A stretch of 64,000 bases of DNA. Origin: Tipula vernalis (lineage: Eukaryota; Arthropoda; Insecta; Diptera; Tipulidae). This document shows positions 37,523-50,800 of this stretch, in pieces (the first letter of the stretch is position 1; each line of letters starts with the position of its first letter). Under the pieces are notes generated by a model. It was given only the letters and a program-made list of their open reading frames with translations, was not told the DNA's origin and did no database searches. The stretch spans positions 24,613,409 to 24,677,408 of the forward strand of contig OY282558.1 in assembly GCA_958295665.1 (NCBI GenBank), in the 5' to 3' direction. The position numbers were made by a program, and so were the translations under genes.

Positions 37523-38733
37523 ATGCTCCGATTACGATGGTTGATACCTCTATCAATAGGTTTCGGGACCTGTAATTGCTGTGACGATTTTCATTTTGAT
37601 TGCTCGATTATTTCTTAACATTTCTTAGAAAATTCAATTTTATTGAAAATCAACTGTGCTATAGCCCACAAGTTTTTGGGCGCAAAAATCTAAAATGCTC
37701 CGATTACGATGGTTGATACCTCTATCAATAGGTTTCGGGACCTGTAATTGCTGTGACGATTTTCATTTTGATTGCTCGATTATTTCTAAACATTTCTTAG
37801 AAAATTCAATTTTATTGAAAATCAACTGTGCTATAGCCCACAAGTTTTTGGGCGGCAAAAATCTAAAATGGTCCGATTACGATGGTTGATACCTCTATCA
37901 ATAGGTTTCGGGACCTGTAATTGCTGTGACAATTTTCATTTTGATTGCTCGATTATTTCTAAACATTTCTTAGAAAATTCAGTTTTATTGAAAATCAACT
38001 GTGCTATAGCCCACAAGTTTTTGGGCGGCAAAAATCTAAAATGCTCCGATTACGATGGTTGATACCTCTATCAATAGGTTTCGGGACCTGTAATTGCTGT
38101 GACAATTTTCATTTTGATTGCTCGATTATTTCTAAACATTTCTTAGAAAATTCAATTTTATTGAAAATCAACTGTGCTATAGCCCACAAGTTTTTGGGCG
38201 GCAAAAATCTAAAATGGTCCGATTACGATGGTTGATACCTCTATCAATAGGTTTCGGGACCTGTAATTGCTGTGACGATTTTCATTTTGATTGCTCGATT
38301 ATTTCTAAACATTTCTTAGAAAATTCAATTTTATTGAAAATCAACTGTGCTATAGCCCACAAGTTTTTGGGCGGCAAAAATCTAAAATGCTCCGATTACG
38401 ATGGTTGATACCTCTATCAATAGGTTTCGGGACCTGTAATTGCTGTGACAATTTTCATTTTGATTGCTCGATTATTTCTAAACATTTCTTAGAAAATTCA
38501 ATTTTATTGAAAATCAACTGTGCTATAGCCCACAAGTTTTTGGGCGGCAAAAATCTAAAATGGTCCGATTACGATGGTTGATACCTCTAATCAATAGGTT
38601 TCTGGACCTGTAATTGCTGTGACGATTTTCATTTTGATTGCTCGATTATTTCTAAACATTTCTTAGAAAATTCAATTTTATTGAAAATCAACTGTGCTAT
38701 AGCCCACAAGTTTTTGGGCGGCAAAAATCTAAA
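37523..38733 (+). repeat. Zone-4 7-unit HOR, copy 1
   Basis: Order: gacg, gacg, ttcagttt, gctcc/gaca, ggtcc/gacg, gctcc/gaca, ttctgg. One 1-bp deletion (near 37682) and one insertion (near 38590) cancel, so the length stays 1,211 bp. Confidence 0.75.
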
Positions 38734-39078
38734 ATGCTCCGATTACGATGGTTGATACCTCTATCAATAGGTTTCGGGACCTGTAATTGCTATGACGATT
38801 TTCATTTTGATTGCTCGATTATTTCTAAACATTCTTAGAAAATTCAATTTTATTGAAAATCAACTGTGCTATAGCCCACAAGTTTTTGGGCGGCAAAAAT
38901 CTAAAATGGTCCGATTACGATGGTTGATACCTCTATCAATAGGTTTCGGGACCTGTAATTGCTGTGACAATTTTCATTTTGATTGCTCGATTATTTCTAA
39001 ACATTTCTTAGAAAATTCAATTTTATTGAAAATCAACTGTGCTATAGCCCACAAGTTTTTGGGCGGCAAAAATCTAAA

Positions 39079-39250
39079 ATGCTCCATTACGATGGTTGAT
39101 ACCTCTATCAATAGGTTTCGGGACCTGTAATTGCTGTGACAATTTTCATTTTGATTGCTCGATTATTTCTATACATTTCTTAGAAAATTCAATTTTATTG
39201 AAAATCAACTGTGCTATAGCCCACAAGTTTTTGGGCGGCAAAAATCTAAA
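39079..39250 (+). repeat. 172-bp unit with a different 1-bp junction deletion (1 of 3)
   Basis: Junction reads atgctccattacg, lacking the g of ccgatta. This is a second, independent deletion within a few bases of the one in the zone-2 gcccgttac units. The unit also has tatacatt. Confidence 0.88.
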
Positions 39251-39269
39251 ATGGTCCGATTACGATGGT

Positions 39270-39280
39270 TGATCTATCAA
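39270..39280 (+). other. 4-bp deletion inside dyad 1
   Basis: The unit reads ggttgatctatcaata instead of ggttgatacctctatcaata; the spacer and one stem base of dyad 1 are lost. Seen once; the duplicate at 42535 is intact, so the deletion is younger than the 3.29-kb duplication or is an assembly artefact. Confidence 0.85.
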
Positions 39281-39419
39281 TAGGTTTCTGGACCTGTAAT
39301 TGCTGTGACGATTTTCATTTTGATTGCTCGAGTATTTCTAAACATTTCTTAGAAAATTCAATTTTATTGAAAATCAACTGTGCTATAGCCCACAAGTTTT
39401 TGGGCGGCAAAAATCTAAA

Positions 39420-40632
39420 ATGCTCCGATTACGATGGTTGATACCTCTATCAATAGGTTTCGGGACCTGTAATTGCTATGACGATTTTCATTTTGATTGC
39501 TCGATTATTTCTAAACATTTCTTAGAAAATTCAATTTTATTGAAAATCAACTGTGCTATAGCCCACAAGTTTTTGGGCGGCAAAAATCTAAAATGGTCCG
39601 ATTACAATGGTTGATACCTCTATCAATAGGTTTCGGGACCTGTAATTGCTGTGACGATTTTCATTTTGATTGCTCGATTATTTCTAAACATTTCTTAGAA
39701 AATTCAATTTTATTGAAAATCAACTGTGCTATAGCCCACAAGTTTTTGGGCGGCAAAAATCTAAAATGGTCCGATTACGATGGTTGATACCTCTATCAAT
39801 AGGTTTCGGGACCTGTAATTGCTGTGACAATTTTCATTTTGATTGCTCGATTATTTCTAAACATTTCTTAGAAAATTCAGTTTTATTGAAAATCAACTGT
39901 GCTATAGCCCACAAGTTTTTGGGCGGCAAAAATCTAAAATGCTCCGATTACGATGGTTGATACCTCTATCAATAGGTTTCGGGACCTGTAATTGCTGTGA
40001 CAATTTTCATTTTGATTGCTCGATTATTTCTAAACATTTTTTAGAAAATTCAATTTTATTGAAAATCAACTGTGGCTATAGCCCACAAGTTTTTGGGCGG
40101 CAAAAATCTAAAATGGTCCGATTACGATGGTTGATACCTCTATCAATAGGTTTCGGGACCTGTAATTGCTGTGACGATTTTCATTTTGATTGCTCGATTA
40201 TTTCTAAACATTTCTTAGAAAATTCAATTTTATTGAAAATCAACTGTGCTATAGCCCACAAGTTTTTGGGCGGCAAAAATCTAAAATGCTCCGATTACGA
40301 TGGTTGATACCTCTATCAATAGGTTTCGGGACCTGTAATTGCTGTGACAATTTTCATTTTGATTGCTCGATTATTTCTAAACATTTCTTAGAAAATTCAA
40401 TTTTATTGAAAATCAACTGTGCTATAGCCCACAAGTTTTTGGGCGGCAAAAATCTAAAATGGTCCGATTACGATGGTTGATACCTCTATCAATAGGTTTC
40501 TGGACCTGTAATTGCTGTGACGATTTTCATTTTTGATTGCTCGATTATTTCTAAACATTTCTTAGAAAATTCAATTTTATTGAAAATCAACTGTGCTATA
40601 GCCCACAAGTTTTTGGGCGGCAAAAATCTAAA
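39420..40632 (+). repeat. Zone-4 7-unit HOR, copy 2
   Basis: Full order gctatgacg, gattacaatgg, ttcagttt, gaca with attttttag, gacg, gaca, ttctgg. Two single-base insertions (about 40074 and 40530) give 1,213 bp. Confidence 0.8.
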
Positions 40633-42362
40633 ATGCTCCGATTACGATGGTTGATACCTCTATCAATAGGTTTCGGGACCTGTAATTGCTGTGACGATTT
40701 TCATTTTGATTGCTCGATTATTTCTAAACATTTCTTAGGAAAATTCAATTTTATTGAAAATCAACTGTGCTATAGCCCACAAGTTTTTGGGCGGCAAAAA
40801 TCTAAAATGCTCCGATTACGATGGTTGATACCTCTATCAATAGGTTTCGGGACCTGTAATTGCTGTGACGATTTTCATTTTGATTGCTCGATTATTTCTA
40901 AACATTTCTTAGAAAATTCAATTTTATTGAAAATCAACTGTGCTATAGCCCACAAGTTTTTGGGCGGCAAAAATCTAAAATGGTCCGATTACGATGGTTG
41001 ATACCTCTATCAATAGGTTTCGGGACCTGTAATTGCTGTGACAATTTTCATTTTGATTGCTCGATTATTTCTAAACATTTCTTAGAAAATTTCAGTTTTA
41101 TTGAAAATCAACTGTGCTATAGCCCACAAGTTTTTGGGCGGCAAAAATCTAAAATGCTCCGATTACGATGGTTGATACCTCTATCAATAGGTTTCGGGAC
41201 CTGTAATTGCTGTGACAATTTTCATTTTGATTGCTCGATTATTTCTAAACATTTCTTAGAAAATTCAATTTTATTGAAAATCAACTGTGGTATAGCCCAC
41301 AAGTTTTTGGGCGGCAAAAATCTAAAATGGTCCGATTACGATGGTTGATACCTCTATCAATAGGTTTCTGGACCTGTAATTGCTGTGACAATTTTCATTT
41401 TGATTGCTCGATTATTTCTATACATTTCTTAGAAAATTCAATTTTATTGAAAATCAACTGTGCTATAGCCCACAAGTTTTTGGGCGGCAAAAATCTAAAA
41501 TGCTCCGATTACGATGGTTGATACCTCTATCAATAGGTTTCGGACCTGTAATTGCTGTGACGATTTTCATTTTGATTGCTCGATTATTTCTAAACATTTC
41601 TTAGAAAATTCAATTTTATTGAAAATCAACTGTGCTATAGCCCACAAGTTTTTGGGCGGCAAAAATCTAAAATGCTCCGATTACGATGGTTGATACCTCT
41701 ATCAATAGGTTTCGGGACCTGTAATTGCTGTGACAATTTTCATTTTGATTGCTCGATTATTTCTAAACATTTCTTAGAAAATTCAATTTTATTGAAAATC
41801 AACTGTGCTATAGCCCACAAGTTTTTGGGCGGCAAAAATCTAAAATGGTCCGATTACGATGGTTGATACCTCTATCAATAGGTTTCTGGACCTGTAATTG
41901 CTGTGACGATTTTCATTTTGATTGCTCGATTATTCTAAACATTTCTTAGAAAATTCAATTTTATTGAAAATCAACTGTGCTATAGCCCACAAGTTTTTGG
42001 GCGGCAAAAATCTAAAATGCTCCGATTACGATGGTTGATACCTCTATCAATAGGTTTCGGGACCTGTAATTGCTATGACGATTTTCATTTTGATTGCTCG
42101 ATTATTTCTAAACATTTCTTAGAAAATTCAATTTTATTGAAAATCAACTGTGCTATAGCCCACAAGTTTTTGGGCGGCAAAAATCTAAAATGCTCCGATT
42201 ACGATGGTTGATACCTCTATCAATAGGTTTCGGGACCTGTAATTGCTGTGACAATTTTCATTTTGATTGCTCGATTATTTCTAAACATTTCTTAGAAAAT
42301 TCAATTTTATTGAAAATCAACTGTGCTATAGCCCACAAGTTTTTGGGCGGCAAAAATCTAAA

Positions 42363-42534
42363 ATGCTCCATTACGATGGTTGATACCTCTATCAATAGGT
42401 TTCGGGACCTGTAATTGCTGTGACAATTTTCATTTTGATTGCTCGATTATTTCTATACATTTCTTAGAAAATTCAATTTTATTGAAAATCAACTGTGCTA
42501 TAGCCCACAAGTTTTTGGGCGGCAAAAATCTAAA
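42363..42534 (+). repeat. 172-bp ctccattac unit (2 of 3)
   Basis: Same allele and same neighbours (gaca unit before, ttctgg/ctcgagta after) as at 39079. Confidence 0.88.
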
Positions 42535-42707
42535 ATGGTCCGATTACGATGGTTGATACCTCTATCAATAGGTTTCTGGACCTGTAATTGCTGTGACGAT
42601 TTTCATTTTGATTGCTCGAGTATTTCTAAACATTTCTTAGAAAATTCAATTTTATTGAAAATCAACTGTGCTATAGCCCACAAGTTTTTGGGCGGCAAAA
42701 ATCTAAA

Positions 42708-43918
42708 ATGCTCCGATTACGATGGTTGATACCTCTATCAATAGGTTTCGGGACCTGTAATTGCTATGACGATTTTCATTTTGATTGCTCGATTATTTCT
42801 AAACATTTCTTAGAAAATTCAATTTTATTGAAAATCAACTGTGCTATAGCCCACAAGTTTTTGGGCGGCAAAAATCTAAAATGGTCCGATTACAATGGTT
42901 GATACCTCTATCAATAGGTTTCGGGACCTGTAATTGCTGTGACGATTTTCATTTTGATTGCTCGATTATTTCTAAACATTTCTTAGAAAATTCAATTTTA
43001 TTGAAAATCAACTGTGCTATAGCCCACAAGTTTTTGGGCGGCAAAAATCTAAAATGGTCCGATTACGATGGTTGATACCTCTATCAATAGGTTTCGGGAC
43101 CTGTAATTGCTGTGACAATTTTCATTTTGATTGCTCGATTATTTCTAAACATTTCTTAGAAAATTCAGTTTTATTGAAAATCAACTGTGCTATAGCCCAC
43201 AAGTTTTTGGGCGGCAAAAATCTAAAATGCTCCGATTACGATGGTTGATACCTCTATCAATAGGTTTCGGGACCTGTAATTGCTGTGACAATTTTCATTT
43301 TGATTGCTCGATTATTTCTAAACATTTTTTAGAAAATTCAATTTTATTGAAAATCAACTGTGCTATAGCCCACAAGTTTTTGGGCGGCAAAAATCTAAAA
43401 TGGTCCGATTACGATGGTTGATACCTCTATCAATAGGTTTCGGGACCTGTAATTGCTGTGACGATTTTCATTTTGATTGCTCGATTATTTCTAAACATTT
43501 CTTAGAAAATTCAATTTTATTGAAAATCAACTGTGCTATAGCCCACAAGTTTTTGGGCGGCAAAAATCTAAAATGCTCCGATTACGATGGTTGATACCTC
43601 TATCAATAGGTTTCGGGACCTGTAATTGCTGTGACAATTTTCATTTTGATTGCTCGATTATTTCTAAACATTTCTTAGAAAATTCAATTTTATTGAAAAT
43701 CAACTGTGCTATAGCCCACAAGTTTTTGGGCGGCAAAAATCTAAAATGGTCCGATTACGATGGTTGATACCTCTATCAATAGGTTTTTGGACCTGTAATT
43801 GCTGTGACGATTTTCATTTTGATTGCTCGATTATTTCTAAACATTTCTTAGAAAATTCAATTTTATTGAAAATCAACTGTGCTATAGCCCACAAGTTTTT
43901 GGGCGGCAAAAATCTAAA
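42708..43918 (+). repeat. Zone-4 7-unit HOR, copy 3
   Basis: Same order as 39420-40632, including the attttttag marker in the fourth unit, at exactly 1,211 bp. The last unit has tttttgg instead of ttctgg. Confidence 0.82.
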
Positions 43919-45129
43919 ATGCTCCGATTACAATGGTTGATACCTCTATCAATAGGTTTCGGGACCTGTAATTGCTGTGACGATTTTCATTTTGATTGCT
44001 CGATTATTTCTAAACATTTCTTAGAAAATTCAATTTTATTGAAAATCAACTGTGCTATAGCCCACAAGTTTTTGGGCGGCAAAAATCTAAAATGCTCCGA
44101 TTACGATGGTTGATACCTCTATCAATAGGTTTCGGGACCTGTAATTGCTGTGACGATTTTCATTTTGATTGCTCGATTATTTCTAAACATTTCTTAGAAA
44201 ATTCAATTTTATTGAAAATCAACTGTGCTATAGCCCACAAGTTTTTGGGCGGCAAAAATCTAAAATGGTCCGATTACGATGGTTGATACCTCTATCAATA
44301 GGTTTCGGGACCTGTAATTGCTGTGACAATTTTCATTTTGATTGCTCGATTATTTCTAAACATTTCTTAGAAAATTCAGTTTTATTGAAAATCAACTGTG
44401 CTATAGCCCACAAGTTTTTGGGCGGCAAAAATCTAAAATGCTCCGATTACGATGGTTGATACCTCTATCAATAGGTTTCGGGACCTGTAATTGCTGTGAC
44501 AATTTTCATTTTGATTGCTCGATTATTTCTAAACATTTCTTAGAAAATTCAATTTTATTGAAAATCAACTGTGGTATAGCCCACAAGTTTTTGGGCGGCA
44601 AAAATCTAAAATGGTCCGATTACGATGGTTGATACCTCTATCAATAGGTTTCGGGACCTGTAATTGCTGTGACGATTTTCATTTTGATTGCTCGATTATT
44701 TCTAAACATTTCTTAGAAAATTCAATTTTATTGAAAATCAACTGTGCTATAGCCCACAAGTTTTTGGGCGGCAAAAATCTAAAATGCTCCGATTACGATG
44801 GTTGATACCTCTATCAATAGGTTTCGGGACCTGTAATTGCTGTGACAATTTTCATTTTGATTGCTCGATTATTTCTAAACATTTCTTAGAAAATTCAATT
44901 TTATTGAAAATCAACTGTGCTATAGCCCACAAGTTTTTGGGCGGCAAAAATCTAAAATGGTCCGATTACGATGGTTGATACCTCTATCAATAGGTTTCTG
45001 GACCTGTAATTGCTGTGACGATTTTCATTTTGATTGCTCGATTATTTCTAAACATTTCTTAGAAAATTCAATTTTATTGAAAATCAACTGTGCTATAGCC
45101 CACAAGTTTTTGGGCGGCAAAAATCTAAA
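43919..45129 (+). repeat. Zone-4 7-unit HOR, copy 4
   Basis: First two units differ (gctcc with gattacaatgg, then gctcc/gacg), then ttcagttt, gaca with gtggtatag, gacg, gaca, ttctgg. Confidence 0.8.
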
Positions 45130-45302
45130 ATGGTCCGATTACGATGGTTGATACCTCTATCAATAGGTTTCGGGACCTGTAATTGCTGTGACAATTTTCA
45201 TTTTGATTGCTCGATTATTTCTAAACATTTCTTAGAAAATTCAATTTTATTGAAAATCAACTGTGCTATAGCCCACAAGTTTTTGGGCGGCAAAAATCTA
45301 AA

Positions 45303-45474
45303 ATGCTCCATTACGATGGTTGATACCTCTATCAATAGGTTTCGGGACCTGTAATTGCTGTGACAATTTTCATTTTGATTGCTCGATTATTTCTATACAT
45401 TTCTTAGAAAATTCAATTTTATTGAAAATCAACTGTGCTATAGCCCACAAGTTTTTGGGCGGCAAAAATCTAAA
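45303..45474 (+). repeat. 172-bp ctccattac unit (3 of 3)
   Basis: Same allele and tatacatt marker; followed by the ttctgg/ctcgagta unit that opens HOR copy 5. Confidence 0.88.
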
Positions 45475-46685
45475 ATGGTCCGATTACGATGGTTGATACC
45501 TCTATCAATAGGTTTCTGGACCTGTAATTGCTGTGACGATTTTCATTTTGATTGCTCGAGTATTTCTAAACATTTCTTAGAAAATTCAATTTTATTGAAA
45601 ATCAACTGTGCTATAGCCCACAAGTTTTTGGGCGGCAAAAATCTAAAATGGTCCGATTACAATGGTTGATACCTCTATCAATAGGTTTCGGGACCTGTAA
45701 TTGCTGTGACGATTTTCATTTTGATTGCTCGATTATTTCTAAACATTTCTTAGAAAATTCAATTTTATTGAAAATCAACTGTGCTATAGCCCACAAGTTT
45801 TTGGGCGGCAAAAATCTAAAATGGTCCGATTACGATGGTTGATACCTCTATCAATAGGTTTCGGGACCTGTAATTGCTGTGACAATTTTCATTTTGATTG
45901 CTCGATTATTTCTAAACATTTCTTAGAAAATTCAGTTTTATTGAAAATCAACTGTGCTATAGCCCACAAGTTTTTGGGCGGCAAAAATCTAAAATGCTCC
46001 GATTACGATGGTTGATACCTCTATCAATAGGTTTCGGGACCTGTAATTGCTGTGACAATTTTCATTTTGATTGCTCGATTATTTCTAAACATTTCTTAGA
46101 AAATTCAATTTTATTGAAAATCAACTGTGCTATAGCCCACAAGTTTTTGGGCGGCAAAAATCTAAAATGGTTCGATTACGATGGTTGATACCTCTATCAA
46201 TAGGTTTCGGGACCTGTAATTGCTGTGACGATTTTCATTTTGATTGCTCGATTATTTCTAAACATTTCTTAGAAAATTCAATTTTATTGAAAATCAACTG
46301 TGCTATAGCCCACAAGTTTTTGGGCGGCAAAAATCTAAAATGCTCCGATTACGATGGTTGATACCTCTATCAATAGGTTTCGGGACCTGTAATTGCTGTG
46401 ACAATTTTCATTTTGATTGCTCGATTATTTCTAAACATTTCTTAGAAAATTCAATTTTATTGAAAATTAACTGTGCTATAGCCCACAAGTTTTTGGGCGG
46501 CAAAAATCTAAAATGGTCCGATTACGATGGTTGATACCTCTATCAATAGGTTTCTGGACCTGTAATTGCTGTGACGATTTTCATTTTGATTGCTCGATTA
46601 TTTCTAAACATTTCTTAGAAAATTCAATTTTATTGAAAATCAACTGTGCTATAGCCCACAAGTTTTTGGGCGGCAAAAATCTAAA
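45475..46685 (+). repeat. Zone-4 7-unit HOR, copy 5
   Basis: The first unit is a ttctgg/ctcgagta type replacing gctatgacg; the other six follow the standard order. A private ggttcgatt junction occurs near 46169. Confidence 0.8.
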
Positions 46686-47896
46686 ATGCTCCGATTACGA
46701 TGGTTGATACCTCTATCAATAGGTTTCGGGACCTGTAATTGCTATGACGATTTGCATTTTGATTGCTCGATTATTTCTAAACATTTCTTAGAAAATTCAA
46801 TTTTATTGAAAATCAACTGTGCTATAGCCCACAAGTTTTTGGGCGGCAAAAATCTAAAATGGTCCGATTACAATGGTTGATACCTCTATCAATAGGTTTC
46901 GGGACCTGTAATTGCTGTGACGATTTTCATTTTGATTGCTCGATTATTTCTAAACATTTCTTAGAAAATTCAATTTTATTGAAAATCAACTGTGCTATAG
47001 CCCACAAGTTTTTGGGCGGCAAAAATCTAAAATGGTCCGATTACGATGGTTGATACCTCTATCAATAGGTTTCGGGACCTGTAATTGCTGTGACAATTTT
47101 CATTTTGATTGCTCGATTATTTCTAAACATTTCTTAGAAAATTCAGTTTTATTGAAAATCAACTGTGCTATAGCCCACAAGTTTTTGGGCGGCAAAAATC
47201 TAAAATGGTCCGATTACGATGGTTGATACCTCTATCAATAGGTTTCGGGACCTGTAATTGCTGTGACAATTTTCATTTTGATTGCTCGATTATTTCTAAA
47301 CATTTCTTAGAAAATTCAATTTTATTGAAAATCAACTGTGCTATAGCCCACAAGTTTTTGGGCGGCAAAAATCTAAAATGGTCCGATTACGATGGTTGAT
47401 ACCTCTATCAATAGGTTTCGGGACCTGTAATTGCTGTGACGATTTTCATTTTGATTGCTCGATTATTTCTAAACATTTCTTAGAAAATTCAATTTTATTG
47501 AAAATCAACTGTGCTATAGCCCACAAGTTTTTGGGCGGCAAAAATCTAAAATGCTCCGATTACGATGGTTGATACCTCTATCAATAGGTTTCGGGACCTG
47601 TAATTGCTGTGACAATTTTCATTTTGATTGCTCGATTATTTCTAAACATTTCTTAGAAAATTCAATTTTATTGAAAATCAACTGTGCTATAGCCCACAAG
47701 TTTTTGGGCGGCAAAAATCTAAAATGGTCCGATTACGATGGTTGATACCTCTATCAATAGGTTTCTGGACCTGTAATTGCTGTGACGATTTTCATTTTGA
47801 TTTCTCGATTATTTCTAAACATTTCTTAGAAAATTCAATTTTATTGAAAATCAACTGTGCTATAGCCCACAAGTTTTTGGGCGGCAAAAATCTAAA
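46686..47896 (+). repeat. Zone-4 7-unit HOR, copy 6
   Basis: Full standard order directly after copy 5. Private changes: gatttgcatt near 46750 and a ggtcc junction in unit four. Confidence 0.82.
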
Positions 47897-50800
47897 ATGC
47901 TCCGATTACGATGGTTGATACCTCTATCAATAGGTTTCGGGACCTGTAATTGCTATGACGATTTTCATTTTGATTGCTCGATTATTTCTAAACATTTCTT
48001 AGAAAATTCAATTTTATTGAAAATCAACTGTGCTATAGCCCACAAGTTTTTGGGCGGCAAAAATCTAAAATGGTCCGATTACGATGGTTGATACCTCTAT
48101 CAATAGGTTTCGGGACCTGTAATTGCTGTGACAATTTTCATTTTGATTGCTCGATTATTTCTAAACATTTCTTAGAAAATTCAATTTTATTGAAAATCAA
48201 CTGTGCTATAGCCCACAAGTTTTTGGGCGGCAAAAATCTAAAATGGTCCGATTACGATGGTTGATACCTCTATCAATAGGTTTCTGGACCTGTAATTGCT
48301 GTGACGATTTTCATTTTGATTGCTCGATTATTTATAAACATTTCTTAGAAAATTCAATTTTATTGAAAATCAACTGTGCTATAGCCCACAAGTTTTTGGG
48401 CGGCAAAAATCTAAAATGCTCCGATTACGATGGTTGATACCTCTATCAATAGGTTTCGGGACCTGTAATTGCTATGACGATTTTCATTTTGATTGCTCGA
48501 TTATTTCTAAACATTTTTTAGAAAATTCAATTTTATTGAAAATCAACTGTGCTATAGCCCACAAGTTTTTGGGCGGCAAAAATCTAAAATGGTCCGATTA
48601 CGATGGTTGATACCTCTATCAATAGGTTTCGGGACCTGTAATTGCTGTGACAATTTTCATTTTGATTGCTCGATTATTTCTAAACATTTCTTAGAAAATT
48701 CAATTTTATTGAAAATCAACTGTGCTATAGCCCACAAGTTTTTGGGCGGCAAAAATCTAAAATGCTCCAATTACGATGGTTGATACCTCTATCAATAGGT
48801 TTCGGGACCTGTAATTGCTGTGACAATTTTCATTTTGATTGCTCGATTATTTCTAAACATTTCTTAGAAAATTCAATTTTATTGAAAATCAACTGTGCTA
48901 TAGCCCACAAGTTTTTGGGCGGCAAAAATCTAAAATGGTCCGATTACGATGGTTGATACCTCTATCAATAGGTTTCTGGACCTGTTTTTGCTGTGACGAT
49001 TTTCATTTTGATTGCTCGAGTATTTCTAAACATTTCTTAGAAAATTCAATTTTATTGAAAATCAACTGTGCTATAGCCCACAAGTTTTTGGGCGGCAAAA
49101 ATCTAAAGTGCTCCGATTACGATGGTTGATACCTCTATCAATAGGTTTCGGGACCTGTAATTGCTATGACGATTTTCATTTTGATTGCTCGATTATTTCT
49201 AAACATTTCTTAGAAAATTCAATTTTATTGAAAATCAACTGTGCTATAGCCCACAAGTTTTTGGGCGGCAAAAATCTAAAATGGTCCGATTACAATGGTT
49301 GATACCTCTATCAATAGGTTTCGGGACCTGTAATTGCTGTGACGATTTTCATTTTGATTGCTCGATTATTTCTAAACATTTCTTAGAAAATTTAATTTTA
49401 TTGAAAATCAACTGTGCTATAGCCCACAAGTTTTTGGGCGGCAAAAATCTAAAATGCTCCGATTACGATGGTTGATACCTCTATCAATAGGTTTCGGGAC
49501 CTGTAATTGCTGTGACAATTTTCATTTTGATTGCTCGATTATTTCTAAACATTTCTTAGAAAATTCAGTTTTATTGAAAATCAACTGTGCTAAAGCCCAC
49601 AAGTTTTTGGGCGGCAAAAATCTAAAATGCTCCGATTACGATGGTTGATACCTCTATCAATAGGTTTCGGGACCTGTAATTGCTGTGACAATTTTCATTT
49701 TGATTGCTCGATTATTTCTAAACATTTCTTAGAAAATTCAGTTTTATTGAAAATCAACTGTGCTATAGCCCACAAGTTTTTGGGCGGCAAAAATCTAAAA
49801 TGGTCCGATTACGATGGTTGATACCTCTATCAATAGGTTTCGGGACCTGTAATTGCTGTGACGATTTTCATTTTGATTGCTCGATTATTTCTAAACATTT
49901 CTTAGAAAATTCAATTTTATTGAAAATCAACTGTGCTATAGCCCACAAGTTTTTGGGCGGCAAAAATCTAAAATGGTCCGATTACGATGGTTGATACCTC
50001 TATCAATAGGTTTCGGGACCTGTAATTGCTGTGACAATTTTCATTTTGATTGCTCGATTATTTCTAAACATTTCTTAGAAAATTCAGTTTTATTGAAAAT
50101 CAACTGTGCTATAGCCCACAAGTTTTTGGGCGGCAAAAATCTAAAATGCTCCGATTACGATGGTTGATACCTCTATCAATAGGTTTCGGGACCTGTAATT
50201 GCTGTGACAATTTTCATTTTGATTGCTCGATTATTTCTAAACATTTCTTAGAAAATTCAGTTTTATTGAAAATCAACTGTGCTATAGCCCACAAGTTTTT
50301 GGGCGGCAAAAATCTAAAATGCTCCGATTACGATGGTTGATACCTCTATCAATAGGTTTCGGGACCTGTAATTGCTGTGACGATTTTCATTTTGATTGCT
50401 CGATTATTTCTAAACATTTCTTAGAAAATTCAATTTTATTGAAAATCAACTGTGCTATAGCCCACAAGTTTTTGGGCGGCAAAAATCTAAAATGGTCCGA
50501 TTACGATGGTTGATACCTCTATCAATAGGTTTCGGGACCTGTAATTGCTGTGACAATTTTCATTTTGATTGCTCGATTATTTCTAAACATTTCTTAGAAA
50601 ATTCAATTTTATTGAAAATCAACTGTGCTATAGCCCACAAGTTTTTGGGCGGCAAAAATCTAAAATGGTCCGATTACGATGGTTGATACCTCTATCAATA
50701 GGTTTCTGGACCTGTAATTGCTGTGACGATTTTCATTTTGATTGCTCGATTATTTCTCAACATTTCTTAGAAAATTCAATTTTATTGAAAATCAACTGTG

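Larger units (their letters stand above)
38734..40632 (+). repeat. Eleven-unit block, left copy of the ~3.29-kb duplication
   Basis: Order: gctatgacg, gaca, ctccattac unit with tatacatt, ttctgg/ctcgagta, then 7-unit HOR copy 2. The same order lies at 42017-43918. Private to this copy are a 1-bp deletion near 38834 and a 4-bp deletion near 39274. Confidence 0.8.
36983..41933 (+). other. Second region rich in single-base indels
   Basis: Private single-base changes near 36983, 37682, 38590, 38834, 40074, 40530, 40738, 41092, 41543 and 41933, besides the inherited 1-bp deletion at 39085 and a 4-bp deletion near 39274. By contrast 42.4-52.1 kb has only one, the inherited 45310 deletion. Confidence 0.78.
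42017..43918 (+). repeat. Eleven-unit block, right copy of the ~3.29-kb duplication
   Basis: Same order as 38734-40632, 19 units further on, including the ctccattac unit at 42363 followed by ttctgg/ctcgagta and HOR copy 3. A third, shortened version (without one gctatgacg unit) starts near 44957. Confidence 0.8.
37523..48069 (+). repeat. Zone 4 sub-array (7-unit, 1,211-bp HOR)
   Basis: About 61 units dominated by a repeating order of types: gctatgacg unit, gattacaatgg unit, ttcagttt unit, gctcc/gaca unit, ggtcc/gacg unit, gctcc/gaca unit, ttctgg unit. The ttcagttt, gctatgacg and gattacaatgg markers are not seen left of this zone. Several copies start with a substituted first unit. Confidence 0.75.
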
